From positions 310,001-374,000 of the forward strand of contig JAHVKF010000001.1 of NCBI GenBank assembly GCA_019800895.1: DNA of 64,000 nt, read 5' to 3'. Position numbers and translations under genes: made by a program. The stretch's first letter is position 1. Each line of letters opens with the position of its first letter. Shown piece by piece: positions 27,433 through 36,051 of the stretch. The notes beneath the pieces are model-generated. The model saw only the letters and a program-made list of their open reading frames with translations. It was not told where the DNA came from and made no database searches. The stretch is from Halomonas denitrificans (GTDB lineage Bacteria; Pseudomonadota; Gammaproteobacteria; Xanthomonadales; Wenzhouxiangellaceae).

Positions 27433-28803
27433 ATGACGCACACCATTCGCACGCTACGGGCCGCCGGGCCCTCGCTGATGCTGCTGGCCCTGGCCGGCGC
27501 AGCCCAGGGCGCCGTGCTCACGGCCGGCCCGGGCGGCACCTACGCGACGGTCCAGGACGCCCTCGACGCGGCCGTCGCCCTCCCCGGCGACGACGAGGTG
27601 CGGGTCCGCTTCGGCGTGTTCCCGGAAAACCTGTTCGTCGACCTGGACGGCAGCGGTGATCTCATCGAAATGAGCGGCGGCTGGGATGCCACCTTCACGA
27701 GCGCCAGCGATGCCCGGACCACCGTCATCGACGGCGGCGGCCTGGGCAAGGTGTTCGAGATCCAGACCGAGGGCAGCGACCGGTTCGTGCTGCACGGGAT
27801 GGAGCTGGCCAACGGCGAGGACACGCTGCGCGCCGGGGTCGCGGTCTTCGCGCGCGACACCAGCTCGGTCGAGCTCTACAACCTGACCATTCGCGACAAC
27901 CTGGCGATCGCCGATCGGGCGTCCTCGGGCGGCCTGTACGCGGTCCTGATCGGCAGCGCCGACCTCGAAGTCCGCGATTGCGACCTGCTCGACAACACGG
28001 TGACCTCGACCGGCACCGTCGACGGACGCGGCGGCGGTTTGACGGTCGAACTCAACAACACCTCGACCGCCCGCATCATCGGCAACCGCATCCGGGACAA
28101 CGTCGTCACCGTGGCCGGCAGCGGCGCCGGGCTCGGCGCCGGCGCGGACATCATCCAGTTCGAGGCCGGGTCATTCTTCGAACTGACGGACAACGAATTC
28201 CGGGGCAACCGGATCGACGCCAGCGGCGTCACCGGCACGGGGCTCATGCTCAGCGGCACGAACTGGGTGGCCCGCCGGAACCGGGTCGCCAACAACATCG
28301 ACGACAGCGCGAACGGCTTCGGGTCCCAAGCCTTCTTCAGCACCTTCGCGGGCACCGCGGTCCTCAGCGACACCCTGGTCGTCGACGGCAACGCGCGCGG
28401 TGTGCAGCTCAACGCCAACAGCGGCGCCACCCTGCGCGCCACCAACCTCACGGTCGCCGGCCATTTCACGGAACGCGGCATCCTCGCAGGCACCAGCGGC
28501 GGCGGCCAGCTTTCGGTGTACAACTCCATTTCCGTGAACAACGGCGTCAACGCCCAGCTCGACCCCACCGTCACCGAGGGCAGCAACCTGTTCACCAACG
28601 ACTCCGGCCTGTTCATCGATCCGCTGATCGGCGACTACCGCCTCGCGCCCGGCTCCGCCGCCATCGACGCCGGCGACAACACCCCACCCGGCGGCCTCGG
28701 CCCCATCGACCTCGCCGGCCGAACCCGCATCTTCGGCCCGGCCGTCGATATCGGCGCTTACGAGGCCGACGACGTGCTGTTCGCGGATGGATTTGAGGCC
28801 TGA
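27433..28803 (+). CDS. Secreted parallel beta-helix protein, choice-of-anchor-Q type, with LFADGFE tail
   Basis: A 456-residue exported protein with a signal peptide ending AAQGA. The mature start LTAGPGGTYATVQDALDAAV is typical of pectate-lyase-fold proteins. About twelve beta-helix turns follow (VFARDTSSVELYNLTIRDN, LEVRDCDLLDNTV, RIIGNRIRDNVV). The C-terminal SAAIDAGDNTPPGGLGPIDL and VDIGAYEADD are the hallmark of the 'choice-of-anchor Q' domain, normally followed by a sorting signal. Here that position holds VLFADGFEA, the last residues of the protein. It is probably surface-bound, carbohydrate-related, and monocistronic. Confidence 0.85.
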   Translation: MTHTIRTLRAAGPSLMLLALAGAAQGAVLTAGPGGTYATVQDALDAAVALPGDDEVRVRFGVFPENLFVDLDGSGDLIEMSGGWDATFTSASDARTTVIDGGGLGKVFEIQTEGSDRFVLHGMELANGEDTLRAGVAVFARDTSSVELYNLTIRDNLAIADRASSGGLYAVLIGSADLEVRDCDLLDNTVTSTGTVDGRGGGLTVELNNTSTARIIGNRIRDNVVTVAGSGAGLGAGADIIQFEAGSFFELTDNEFRGNRIDASGVTGTGLMLSGTNWVARRNRVANNIDDSANGFGSQAFFSTFAGTAVLSDTLVVDGNARGVQLNANSGATLRATNLTVAGHFTERGILAGTSGGGQLSVYNSISVNNGVNAQLDPTVTEGSNLFTNDSGLFIDPLIGDYRLAPGSAAIDAGDNTPPGGLGPIDLAGRTRIFGPAVDIGAYEADDVLFADGFEA

Positions 28804-29036
28804 ATCGCACCCGGGCAAACGAAAGCGACGGGCGATTGGATCAGAGTACTGCCGAGCAGCCTGGCGCGGCGCTCGCGTTCCGACGAGGCCCCGAGAGAAA
28901 CCTAAGCAGCTGATTTAGCTGTCTTCCGCATGTGGGACTCTCGTTAATCTGGGCGAGTCGGGCGCGGACTGGTCGCGAGTATCCAGCGGGGCATTGGCTT
29001 CGTCAAGGAGCCATTTCCGGCAGGTATTCTTTCCCC

Positions 29037-29891
29037 ATGAATGCATGCATTCGCGCGTTCGTCCTCGCCTGCCTCGCCGCGCTGTTGACCGGCTGCGGTG
29101 TGCGCATCACCTACAACAACCTCGATTGGCTGGCCATTCGCTGGGTGAATTCTCAAGTCGACCTCAGCGCAGAATAGGAGCTGCAGGCCCGGAGCGCCAT
29201 CGAACGCAAGCTGGCCTGTCACTGCGAGAACGAGCTGCCGGACTACATTGCACTGATCGAACGCATCGACCAGGACGTTGCAACCGGCCACATCACCGTG
29301 GACGCCCTGGACGGCTACGGCCGGGAGATCGGCGAATTCGGCCCACGCCTGCTGGACCGCGCACAGCCCACGATCATCGAATTCCTGGCGAGCCTCGACG
29401 ACCAGCAGGTCGAAAACCTCATCGATAACATTCGGGAACGAAACGAAGAACTCGAGAAGGACAGCGAAGCGCTTAGCCCCGAAGAACGGCAAGCAGCGAT
29501 GATGGATGACATGGAACAGAGCCTCCGCAGACTACTGGGCCGTCTTGACGCCGACCAACGCGCACGCCTCGGACAATGGGCCCAAGCACGCCAACCCGAT
29601 TCGGCATTCGAGCGAGAATGGCGCGAACTCCGCCACCAGCGGTTCATTCAAGCCCTGGCCGTGCGCAACGATACCGCGGAATTCGAACGGCGGATGAAGG
29701 TTCTGTTCGAACTCGCACAGCTCGACTCGCGACGGGAGTCCGGCCCCGCCCAACGCGCCACGCCCCACAACCGGGCCAACATGTTGGACACACTGATCGA
29801 CGTCTACGAGCTTGCCGACGACCGCCAGATCAAACGAATGCGCAATCGGCTCGGAGATCTAGCGGATGACTTCCGAGAACTCAGATGCTAG
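29037..29891 (+). pseudogene. DUF6279-type lipoprotein interrupted by one in-frame amber codon
   Basis: ATG 29037 begins a lipoprotein (MNACIRAFVLACLAALLTGC) continuing VRITYNNLDWLAIRWVNSQVDLSAE, then TAG at 29175-29177. The same frame then runs ELQARSAIERKL...ELPDYIALIERI on to 29891 with no other stop. The two halves together make a full-length DUF6279 protein (284 residues plus the amber). Family members normally have glutamine here, and TAG differs from CAG by one base, so a single C-to-T change explains the break. It may be a recent pseudogene, a read-through gene or a base error. The downstream half alone lacks a signal. Confidence 0.8.
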
Positions 29892-30017
29892 GGTCAGGAT
29901 CGAGTCGAAAGCAAATAAAGAGGCGAATTGATTCTCGCGCAAGAACCATGACCTACCCACATCTCTCCGCGCCTATTGAATAGGCGTTTGTCAAGTTCAG
30001 CAGAGTAGACGCGAATC

Positions 30018-30914
30018 TTACTCGCAGTTCTCGCCGACCCAATCGCGAAACTCTTGGAGGCGATGTGACCAAAAAACCACTACGTCCGCCTCGACGAGCC
30101 TCTCAACGTCCTTCTCAGATATCACACCTTGCAAAAATGCGCCGGTAACAACAAAACTTCCCCAGTGCTCTCTCCAAGAAGTTGCCTTTGTTAGCACATC
30201 ATTTATTCGTTTGACTGAATTGGTAGCATCGTTTGTGACTTTGCATTCAAGCGCGAGCATCTTAGTGTTTCCAAGCCCACATGCAACATCCACTTCTTTG
30301 GGCCTGGTTTTGGTTGCAAATCTTGTCTTGTGCATGAACTTTTTCGCATCCACGTCGCCTCTTGACTCAATTTTCTTACTGGGGATTTGAGACCAACCAA
30401 GCTCCATAAGCGCCTCAATAACAAGCTGCTCCTGCTCACTTGCCAACGCCTTCCTCCTTTCGGTAGCAACTGACTGACTAGCCATCAATGCACAAACCAC
30501 TTCTTGTAATCGCTTCAATTGTGACCAAGAGGGATCAATTCCCGGCTCCACCCACGGGCAGAGGCTCTTATCTAGAATTCGAATTAATACTGATTCCGCA
30601 GCCTTCGCGACATCAGGCTGAAGTCCAACACCAGATTTTTCACTTGCCTTGCTCCATGTTGGACACAGTAAGAGGAACTGATCCTGGCTTATCGGAGGGG
30701 CACAAAGATGACGGAACACTCTCATCGTCCGGCCATCTGTTTCAAGTGCAAGAGGAATACTCAGAAGCCCATTGGACAAACGTAGAGCTTCGCTAATTTG
30801 TCGCCGCTCAGCGCGCTTGGCGGAATACCAACTGTCTACTGCAGAGTCATTGATCTGCGAGTCTATGTAGATTGCTTTAGCTTCTTCACAATATTTCGCT
30901 GCCTCTTCAACCAT
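30018..30914 (-). CDS. Type II restriction endonuclease, possibly XamI-like
   Basis: A 298-residue protein six bases after the stop of the cytosine methyltransferase gene and on the same strand. KEVDVACGLGNTKMLALECKVTND (about residues 210-232) fits a PD-(D/E)xK nuclease core: D, then E-x-K. The rest recalls the XamI family (SQLKRLQEV, INDVLTKATSWREHWG), but this is by eye and the pairing with a C5 methylase is not that of XamI itself. It should cut DNA unmodified by its partner. G+C is visibly lower than the neighbours', so recent transfer is likely. The recognition site cannot be deduced. Confidence 0.7.
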   Translation of the reverse strand: MVEEAAKYCEEAKAIYIDSQINDSAVDSWYSAKRAERRQISEALRLSNGLLSIPLALETDGRTMRVFRHLCAPPISQDQFLLLCPTWSKASEKSGVGLQPDVAKAAESVLIRILDKSLCPWVEPGIDPSWSQLKRLQEVVCALMASQSVATERRKALASEQEQLVIEALMELGWSQIPSKKIESRGDVDAKKFMHKTRFATKTRPKEVDVACGLGNTKMLALECKVTNDATNSVKRINDVLTKATSWREHWGSFVVTGAFLQGVISEKDVERLVEADVVVFWSHRLQEFRDWVGENCE

Positions 30915-30920
30915 GAAGAA

Positions 30921-32108
30921 TCACCTACCAGCTGCGTAGTAGGGGGATCGAACCCTTACTGAACCATTCCTCTTGTCTTCTTTCTCCGTATATCTGACCG
31001 CTGCGGTCATATAATCGGGAAATGGCTTTGACACGTTTTCGCCTTCGTGGGCTCCACTCAGTGAGTCGATCAAAGCTCGCCCCAGCACTTTCCCCAACGG
31101 AGGTGGGACGGCATTGCCAATTTGTCTATACCGTGCAGCTCTACTACCTGTAAAAACCCATTCACTCGGAAAACCCTGTAATGCAGCGGCCTCTGCTACG
31201 GTAATTCGACGCAATCGATTTCGAGTATCCCAGATCCAATCTTGCGACGAAGACGCAGTCACAGTTCGGGCCGGCAGATTTTGATCTGCCACAAATGCGC
31301 CCTGCTTGTAGCCCCAATGCCCCCCAGGCCGTGTCGGCTCTTTGACCCCTCTACTCTTAAGTCCAGTTCCGGGTTTAAGCTCTGAAAGCTGCTTAAATAG
31401 TGAGGCGCTAGGTTGGACTAGCATTTCGTTCTCGGGCTCCATGATGTCTTGGAGTGCAGCCGCCATCGTGACCCACGGCGGAAGACCATCACGTTCGTCC
31501 TTAGAGTGCGAAGGCGTGGGAAACTCAGGAGGTGGCTCTTCAAGAGAAGCAAGCATGAAAAGGCGAACTCTTCTCTGAGGTACGCCAAAGTCGGCCGCGT
31601 TAAGCACCGAAAAATTTGTGCGGTATCCTATACGCTCAAACGACAAGCGCACCAAATTAAGGGCCTCCCCTGGGATTCCACCGGGCCCCCGGGCAGTGAC
31701 CAGTCCGCGGACGTTTTCGAACAGTATCCTACGAGGCTTAATCTCGTCAGCGATTCTCACAAAGTCTTCAAACAAGCGTCCCCTAGAGTCAGCAACAGAC
31801 CGCTGAGCACCCGCGGAGCTAAATGGTTGGCAGGGAGGCCCTCCAACAAGAATATCAGGAGACTCGCCAAGCTCTTCTTTTAACGATAGGCCCGAAATAT
31901 CTTCGTGACCAATCGTTGCGCCTTCCAAATACCGGCGTTTTCGCTTCGCGTTGATTCGTATGCCAGCAAGTTGATTAGCTCGCAGCGTCTCGACACACGA
32001 CCCATCAAAATCGGAGGCTCGAATCAACTCAAAGCCTGCCTGCTCAAGACCAATGTCAAGTCCACCTGCACCAGAAAACAAAGATACTGCTTTGAACACT
32101 TCAGCCAC
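30921..32108 (-). CDS. DNA (cytosine-5) methyltransferase of a type II R-M system
   Basis: A 395-residue protein with all main C5-methyltransferase motifs: I (LFSGAGGLDIG, residues 10-20), IV (GGPPCQPFS, catalytic C93), VI (FENVRGL), VIII (QRRVRLFML), IX (ASSSQDWIWDTRNRLRRITVAEAAALQGFP) and X (YRQIGNAVPPPLGK). It methylates cytosine at a site shared with the adjacent endonuclease. The gene is lower in G+C than its surroundings. It begins 15 bases after the nrdJb stop, on the same strand, so it may be expressed in part from the nrdJ promoter. The methylase-first order protects the host. Confidence 0.95.
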   Translation of the reverse strand: MAEVFKAVSLFSGAGGLDIGLEQAGFELIRASDFDGSCVETLRANQLAGIRINAKRKRRYLEGATIGHEDISGLSLKEELGESPDILVGGPPCQPFSSAGAQRSVADSRGRLFEDFVRIADEIKPRRILFENVRGLVTARGPGGIPGEALNLVRLSFERIGYRTNFSVLNAADFGVPQRRVRLFMLASLEEPPPEFPTPSHSKDERDGLPPWVTMAAALQDIMEPENEMLVQPSASLFKQLSELKPGTGLKSRGVKEPTRPGGHWGYKQGAFVADQNLPARTVTASSSQDWIWDTRNRLRRITVAEAAALQGFPSEWVFTGSRAARYRQIGNAVPPPLGKVLGRALIDSLSGAHEGENVSKPFPDYMTAAVRYTEKEDKRNGSVRVRSPYYAAGR

Positions 32109-32123
32109 CAGAACGCTGCCAGT

Positions 32124-32879
32124 TCATCCACATTTCGAATAGCCGCAGGCCAAGCAGGTTTGACACCCATCCAGCAGCACCAGCGCCTTCGTATTGCACT
32201 TGTGGCACAGCGTCGCGGAGGCCGGGTAGTCTTCGCCGTCGGCGGTTGCGGGTGCCGAGGCGTCGACGACTGCGCCGCCGCTTTCGCGCGCTTCGAGTTC
32301 GGCGCGCTTTTCCTTCAGCATCAGCTGCTGCTGCTCGGACAGCTCGTCCGGCTCGAGCAGGCCGATGCGCTTGAGGTGGACTTCGACCACGGCGCCGATG
32401 TCGGCGACGATGGAGGGGACGAAGCGGCCGCCGGGCTTGAAGTAGCCGCCCTTGGGGTCGAACACGGCCTGGAGCTCCTCGCACAGGAAGGTGACGTCAC
32501 CGCCCTTCCGGAACACGGCGGACATGACGCGGGTCAGGGCCACGATCCACTGGAAGTGGTCCATGTTCTTGGAGTTGATGAAGATCTCGAAGGGCCGGCG
32601 CTGCTCGTGCTCGGTGCCGGCGTTGAGCACGATGTCGTTGATCGTGACGTACATCGCGTGGTCGTCGAGCGGGGTCCGGATCTTGTAGGTGGCGCCTTCG
32701 AGGCACTCCATGCCTTCCGGGCGCTCGAGCTTCTCGTGCATCCGGATGATGTCAGCGGACTTGCCGCGACCGGCGCGACCACCGTCCTCCTTGACCGCCT
32801 CGGCGGGCGGGGCCTCTTCGGCCTTGCTCTTGTCCTTGACCTGGTACCCCACGATCTTCTTGCTGATCTTGACCGTCAT
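32124..32879 (-). CDS. nrdJb: Ribonucleotide reductase class II, small C-terminal component
   Basis: A 251-residue protein from ATG 32879 (MTVKISKKIVGYQVKDKSK). It contains a TSCPD domain (about residues 60-170: ATYKIRTPLDDHAMYVTIND, FEIFINSKNMDHFQWIVAL, TRVMSAVFRKGGD) and ends with cysteine pairs LCHKCNTKALVLLDGCQTCLACGYSKCG. In split class II enzymes such as Pseudomonas NrdJab, this part supplies the C-terminal redox cysteines that re-reduce the active site of NrdJa. It lies downstream of nrdJa on the same strand but separated by 840 repeat-rich bases, unlike the close spacing usual elsewhere. Confidence 0.9.
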   Translation of the reverse strand: MTVKISKKIVGYQVKDKSKAEEAPPAEAVKEDGGRAGRGKSADIIRMHEKLERPEGMECLEGATYKIRTPLDDHAMYVTINDIVLNAGTEHEQRRPFEIFINSKNMDHFQWIVALTRVMSAVFRKGGDVTFLCEELQAVFDPKGGYFKPGGRFVPSIVADIGAVVEVHLKRIGLLEPDELSEQQQLMLKEKRAELEARESGGAVVDASAPATADGEDYPASATLCHKCNTKALVLLDGCQTCLACGYSKCG

Positions 32880-33060
32880 TCTGCGTTCTCCTACCCCGGG
32901 TCTCTGCCCGTTCCGCTGATTCGGCGCCTGGTGCGCCTCGTTGAATTCGTTTCGTGCCGGCGGGAATCCGTAGCGTTCCCGACGGCGACTCTGCTGCTCC
33001 CGGAGGCGCGCGGCGTTCCGGGGGTGCTTGCTGGCTTCAGTGGAAACCGGCAAGAAGGTC

Positions 33061-33090
33061 ACTGGATCCCGGATCAAGTCCGGGACGACA
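33061..33090. repeat. Dispersed palindromic repeat, copy 1
   Basis: actggatcccgg then atcaagt then ccgggacgaca: a short palindrome with 6-base arms. Close copies occur at 33100, 33367, 33477, 44816 and (inverted) 53664. Similar hairpins are known as intergenic repeats in many proteobacteria. Confidence 0.85.
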
Positions 33091-33099
33091 GGCCTTTTG

Positions 33100-33130
33100 T
33101 CTGGATCCCGGACCGAGTCCGGGACGTTGG
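33100..33130. repeat. Dispersed palindromic repeat, copy 2
   Basis: Copy of the 33061 element, ten bases downstream of it in direct orientation. It differs mainly in the loop (accgagt) and at the 3' end (gttgg in place of gacaa). Confidence 0.8.
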
Positions 33131-33312
33131 ATCCAGTCTCCTAGTGCCGGGTCTGTTCTTCCGGCTTGCGTTCGCGGTCGACCTCGATGATCCGAAGTCC
33201 GCCGATGCCACGCCCCGAGGGGCCCCACTCCTTGCACTTGTCCGCCCGGCTCCGCTTGATCCGCTTCTGCCGGGACTTCGCTCGATCGCTCAACCACCGC
33301 TCCCGCCCGGTT

Positions 33313-33341
33313 CCGGGCTCACGTTGCACACGATCCTGCTC
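33313..33341. repeat. 29-base direct repeat, copy A
   Basis: The 29 bases starting ccgggctcacgttgcac recur exactly at 33409-33437. Each copy is followed, after 25-40 bases, by a palindromic repeat, so the pair marks a duplication of about 96 bases. Confidence 0.8.
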
Positions 33342-33366
33342 TTGCTCCTGCTCTCAAATCAAAGAC

Positions 33367-33396
33367 ACTGGATCCCGGGTCAAGCCCGGGACGACA
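33367..33396. repeat. Dispersed palindromic repeat, copy 3
   Basis: Copy of the 33061 element with compensating arm changes (cccggg / cccggg around tcaag). Changes on both arms keep the hairpin, which argues that the folded form matters. Confidence 0.8.
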
Positions 33397-33408
33397 GATA
33401 AACCTTTC

Positions 33409-33437
33409 CCGGGCTCACGTTGCACACGATCCTGCTC
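33409..33437. repeat. 29-base direct repeat, copy B
   Basis: Second copy of the 33313 repeat, offset by 96 bases. It is followed at 33477 by another palindromic repeat. Confidence 0.8.
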
Positions 33438-33476
33438 TGCGTTCCTTTTTTCTGTTCAACCCTTCAGTTCAAAGTC

Positions 33477-33507
33477 GCTGGGTCCCGGCTCAAGGCCGGG
33501 ATGACAG
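33477..33507. repeat. Dispersed palindromic repeat, copy 4
   Basis: gctgggtcccggc tcaag gccgggatgaca: the same element with arms cccggc/gccggg. The change is again matched on both arms. Confidence 0.8.
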
Positions 33508-33719
33508 AAAAATACTCGCACCGGGACCTTGCTCTGAACGGTCCTGCTCAGCGTCGTTTTTATCTTTCCCCATCGGGACCCAGTTTTGGCTGCGTGGCAC
33601 AGTCAGGCGTTCGCAGGCAAGGCTTTGCAAGTCATCGGACACCGGAGCGCACTGAAGTGCGTGAGGATGCCGGTGGCGAAGCAAAACGCCGCATGCGGGC
33701 GCCTGGCGACGCCACGCAG

Positions 33720-35864
33720 TTAAAACTTGCCGTAGTAGCCTTCCTTGAGCGCATCAAACAGGTTGGCCGCCGTATGCATCTCGCCGTCGTACTCGACCTC
33801 TTCGTTGCCCTTCAGCTCGATCTGCTCGCCGCCCTCCAGCTCGAACACGTAGGTGGTGTTCTCCAGGTCCTTCTCCGTGACGAGCACGCCCTGGAAGGCT
33901 TCCGGGTTGAAGCGGAAGGTGGTGCAGCCCTTCAGGCCCTGCTCCCACGCGAACAGGTAGATGTCCTTGAAGTCCTCGTAGGGATAGTCGGTCGGCACGT
34001 TGGCGGTCTTGGAGATGCTCGAGTCCACCCACTTCTGCGCCGCGGCCTGGATCGAGACGTGCTCCTTCGGCGTGATCGTCTCGGCGGTCAGGAAGTAGTC
34101 CGGCAGCTGTTCTTCCGGGTCGTCGGAGAACGGCATGGCCTTCGGGTTGACCAGCGTGCGGTAGGCCAGCAGTTCGTAGGAATAGACGCTGACCTTTTCC
34201 TTCGACTTGCGGCCCTCGCGGATCACGTTGCGGTTGTAGTGGTGCGCGAAGCTCGGCTCGATGCCGTTCGAGGCGTTGTTGGCCAGCGAGAGCGAAATGG
34301 TGCCGGTCGGCGCGATCGAGGTGTGGTGGGTGAAGCGCGCGCCGGTCTCGGCGAGGCGGTCGACCAGCTCGGGGGCCACTTCGGCCACCTTCTGCATGTA
34401 GCGGCTGTAGCGCGCGTGCAGCACCTTGCCGGGCACGCGATCGCCGACCTTGTAGCCGTCCTTCGCCATCTCGGGGCGCTTGCGCAGCATCTCGGCGGTC
34501 ACCTCGAACTCGTCGAGCATGATCGGCGCCGGTCCCTTCTCCTGCGCAAGCTCCAGGCCGGCCTCCCAACCGGCCACGGCCATCTCGCGGGCCACCTTCT
34601 CGGTAAAGTCCAGGGAATCGGGGTCGCCGTACTTCTTGCACAGCATGGTCAGCGTCGAGCCCAGGCCCAGGAAGCCCATGCCGTGGCGGCGCTTGTATTC
34701 GATTTCGCGGCGCTGCTGGCCCAGCGGCAGGCCGTTGACTTCGACCACGTTGTCCAGCATGCGGGTGAAGATCTTGACCGCCTTGCGGTACTCGTCCCAG
34801 TTGAACGAGGCCTCGTCGGTAAAGGGTTTTTCGACGAAGCGGGTCAGGTTGACCGAGCCCAGCAGGCAGGCGCCGTAGGGCGGCAGCGGCTGCTCGCCGC
34901 AGGGGTTGGTCGCGCGGATGGTCTCGACGAACCAGTTGTTGTTCTGCTCGTTGATCCGGTCGACCAGGATGAAGCCCGGCTCGGCGTAGTCGTAGGTCGA
35001 CGACATGATCATGTTCCACAGGCGCTTGGCCGGGACGGTCTTGTAGACCTTGCAGGCGACCAGGCCTTCCTCGTTGGACACGTAGCCCGACTGGATCGGC
35101 CACTCGCGCCAGATCACCTGCTTCGGGTCGTCCAGGTCCAGCTCGTCGGCTTCGGTTTCGAGCACCGGGAAGACCAGCGGCCAGTCGGCCTCGTCCTGCA
35201 CGGCGCGGATGAAGTCGTCGGTGATCAGCAGCGAGCAGTTGAACTGGCGCAGGACGCCGTTCTCGCGCTTGGCACGGATGAAGTCCATGACGTCCGGGTG
35301 CGAGACATCGAAAGTGGCCATCTGCGCGCCGCGCCGGCCGCCGGCAGAGCTCACGGTGAAGCACATCTTGTCGTAGATGTCCATGAACGACATCGGGCCC
35401 GAAGTGTAGGCGCCGGCGCCGGACACGTAGGCGCCCTTCGGCCGCAGGGTCGAGAACTCGTAGCCGATGCCGCAGCCGGCCTTCAGCGTCAGCCCGGCCT
35501 CGTGGACCTTGCCGAGAATGTCGTTCATCGAGTCGCCGATCGTGCCCGACACGGTGCAGTTGATGGTCGAGGTGGCCGGCTTGTAGGCCTGGGCTCCGGC
35601 GTTGGACGTGATCCGCCCGGCCGGGATCACGCCGCGGCGCAGCGCCCACAGGAACTCCCGGTACCAGGTCTCCTTGGCGTCGGTCCCCTCTTCCGCATCG
35701 GCCAGCGCCCGCGCAACCCGCTTGTAGGTGTCATCGATCGTCTCGTCGATGATTTCTCCCGACTTGGACTTGAGACGATATTTCTTGTCCCAGATGTCCA
35801 GCGACGCTTCCTGGAATTCGATCTCCGGGAGCGCTGCGTTCAGTGCTTCAGCCGATACACTCAT
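33720..35864 (-). CDS. nrdJa: Adenosylcobalamin-dependent (class II) ribonucleotide reductase, large component
   Basis: A 714-residue protein from ATG 35864 ([14 protein letters not shown]), with AGAGG upstream. It reduces ribonucleotides to deoxyribonucleotides using vitamin B12. Landmarks: [19 protein letters not shown] (first active-site cysteine), [49 protein letters not shown] (the N-x-C-x-E radical and proton-transfer site) and [24 protein letters not shown]. It lacks the C-terminal TSCPD/redox part, which is encoded by nrdJb, matching the split NrdJa/NrdJb arrangement of Pseudomonas. Upstream lie two DnaA boxes and two NrdR boxes, so it is likely tuned to replication and to nucleotide levels. 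Confidence 0.95.
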   Translation of the reverse strand: MSVSAEALNAALPEIEFQEASLDIWDKKYRLKSKSGEIIDETIDDTYKRVARALADAEEGTDAKETWYREFLWALRRGVIPAGRITSNAGAQAYKPATSTINCTVSGTIGDSMNDILGKVHEAGLTLKAGCGIGYEFSTLRPKGAYVSGAGAYTSGPMSFMDIYDKMCFTVSSAGGRRGAQMATFDVSHPDVMDFIRAKRENGVLRQFNCSLLITDDFIRAVQDEADWPLVFPVLETEADELDLDDPKQVIWREWPIQSGYVSNEEGLVACKVYKTVPAKRLWNMIMSSTYDYAEPGFILVDRINEQNNNWFVETIRATNPCGEQPLPPYGACLLGSVNLTRFVEKPFTDEASFNWDEYRKAVKIFTRMLDNVVEVNGLPLGQQRREIEYKRRHGMGFLGLGSTLTMLCKKYGDPDSLDFTEKVAREMAVAGWEAGLELAQEKGPAPIMLDEFEVTAEMLRKRPEMAKDGYKVGDRVPGKVLHARYSRYMQKVAEVAPELVDRLAETGARFTHHTSIAPTGTISLSLANNASNGIEPSFAHHYNRNVIREGRKSKEKVSVYSYELLAYRTLVNPKAMPFSDDPEEQLPDYFLTAETITPKEHVSIQAAAQKWVDSSISKTANVPTDYPYEDFKDIYLFAWEQGLKGCTTFRFNPEAFQGVLVTEKDLENTTYVFELEGGEQIELKGNEEVEYDGEMHTAANLFDALKEGYYGKF

Positions 35865-35913
35865 GCCTGCAACCTCTTGGAATTGTTCTCTACCCCGGCC
35901 TTGCGCCGAAGAC

Positions 35914-35922
35914 TTATCCACA
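35914..35922 (+). promoter_or_regulatory. DnaA box 1 upstream of nrdJa
   Basis: TTATCCACA, a perfect consensus DnaA box, 50 bases upstream of the nrdJa start. A second lies 23 bases further. DnaA boxes control nrd genes in E. coli; here the link is by position only. Confidence 0.65.
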
Positions 35923-35936
35923 GCTTGTGAGCCGTT

Positions 35937-35945
35937 TTATCCACA
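35937..35945 (+). promoter_or_regulatory. DnaA box 2 upstream of nrdJa
   Basis: TTATCCACA, identical to box 1 and in the same orientation. It overlaps the first five bases of the proximal NrdR-like box, so the two regulators could compete for this DNA. Confidence 0.65.
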
Positions 35946-35956
35946 AACCCTTGTGC
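35941..35956. promoter_or_regulatory. NrdR-like box, proximal
   Basis: ccacaaacccttgtgc, a 16-base imperfect palindrome of the form CACAA-N4-TTGTG. Its start lies exactly 32 bases from that of the distal box, matching the usual three-turn spacing of paired NrdR boxes. NrdR represses ribonucleotide reductase genes. Confidence 0.6.
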
Positions 35957-35972
35957 GCTGGGCAAAATTTGC

Positions 35973-35988
35973 ACACAAGATGTTGTGT
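35973..35988. promoter_or_regulatory. NrdR box, distal
   Basis: acacaagatgttgtgt, a near-perfect 16-base palindrome that fits the NrdR consensus (ACAC...GTGT ends with an A/T-rich centre). It lies between the divergent nrdJa and trmL genes. Confidence 0.7.
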
Positions 35989-36051
35989 TTCAGGGCTACG
36001 ACGATACGCGCTCCGGTTCACACTTTCAAGAAGATTCTCCGTCGATTTTCG

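Larger units (their letters stand above)
32880..33719. repeat. Repeat-filled gap between nrdJa and nrdJb
   Basis: 840 non-coding bases holding four copies of a CCCGG...CCGGG palindrome (33061, 33100, 33367, 33477) and a near-identical 29-base direct repeat (33313 and 33409), so that 33313-33507 looks like two units of about 96 bases. No credible gene is visible. The stretch splits what in related bacteria is a tight nrdJab operon. Confidence 0.75.

Noticed and set aside
33420-35930. An 836-codon open frame on the plus strand, antisense to nrdJa
   Set aside because: Its composition (Arg, Val, Gly, His-rich, no domain) is that of a frame opposite a high-GC gene, and nrdJa has all its catalytic motifs.
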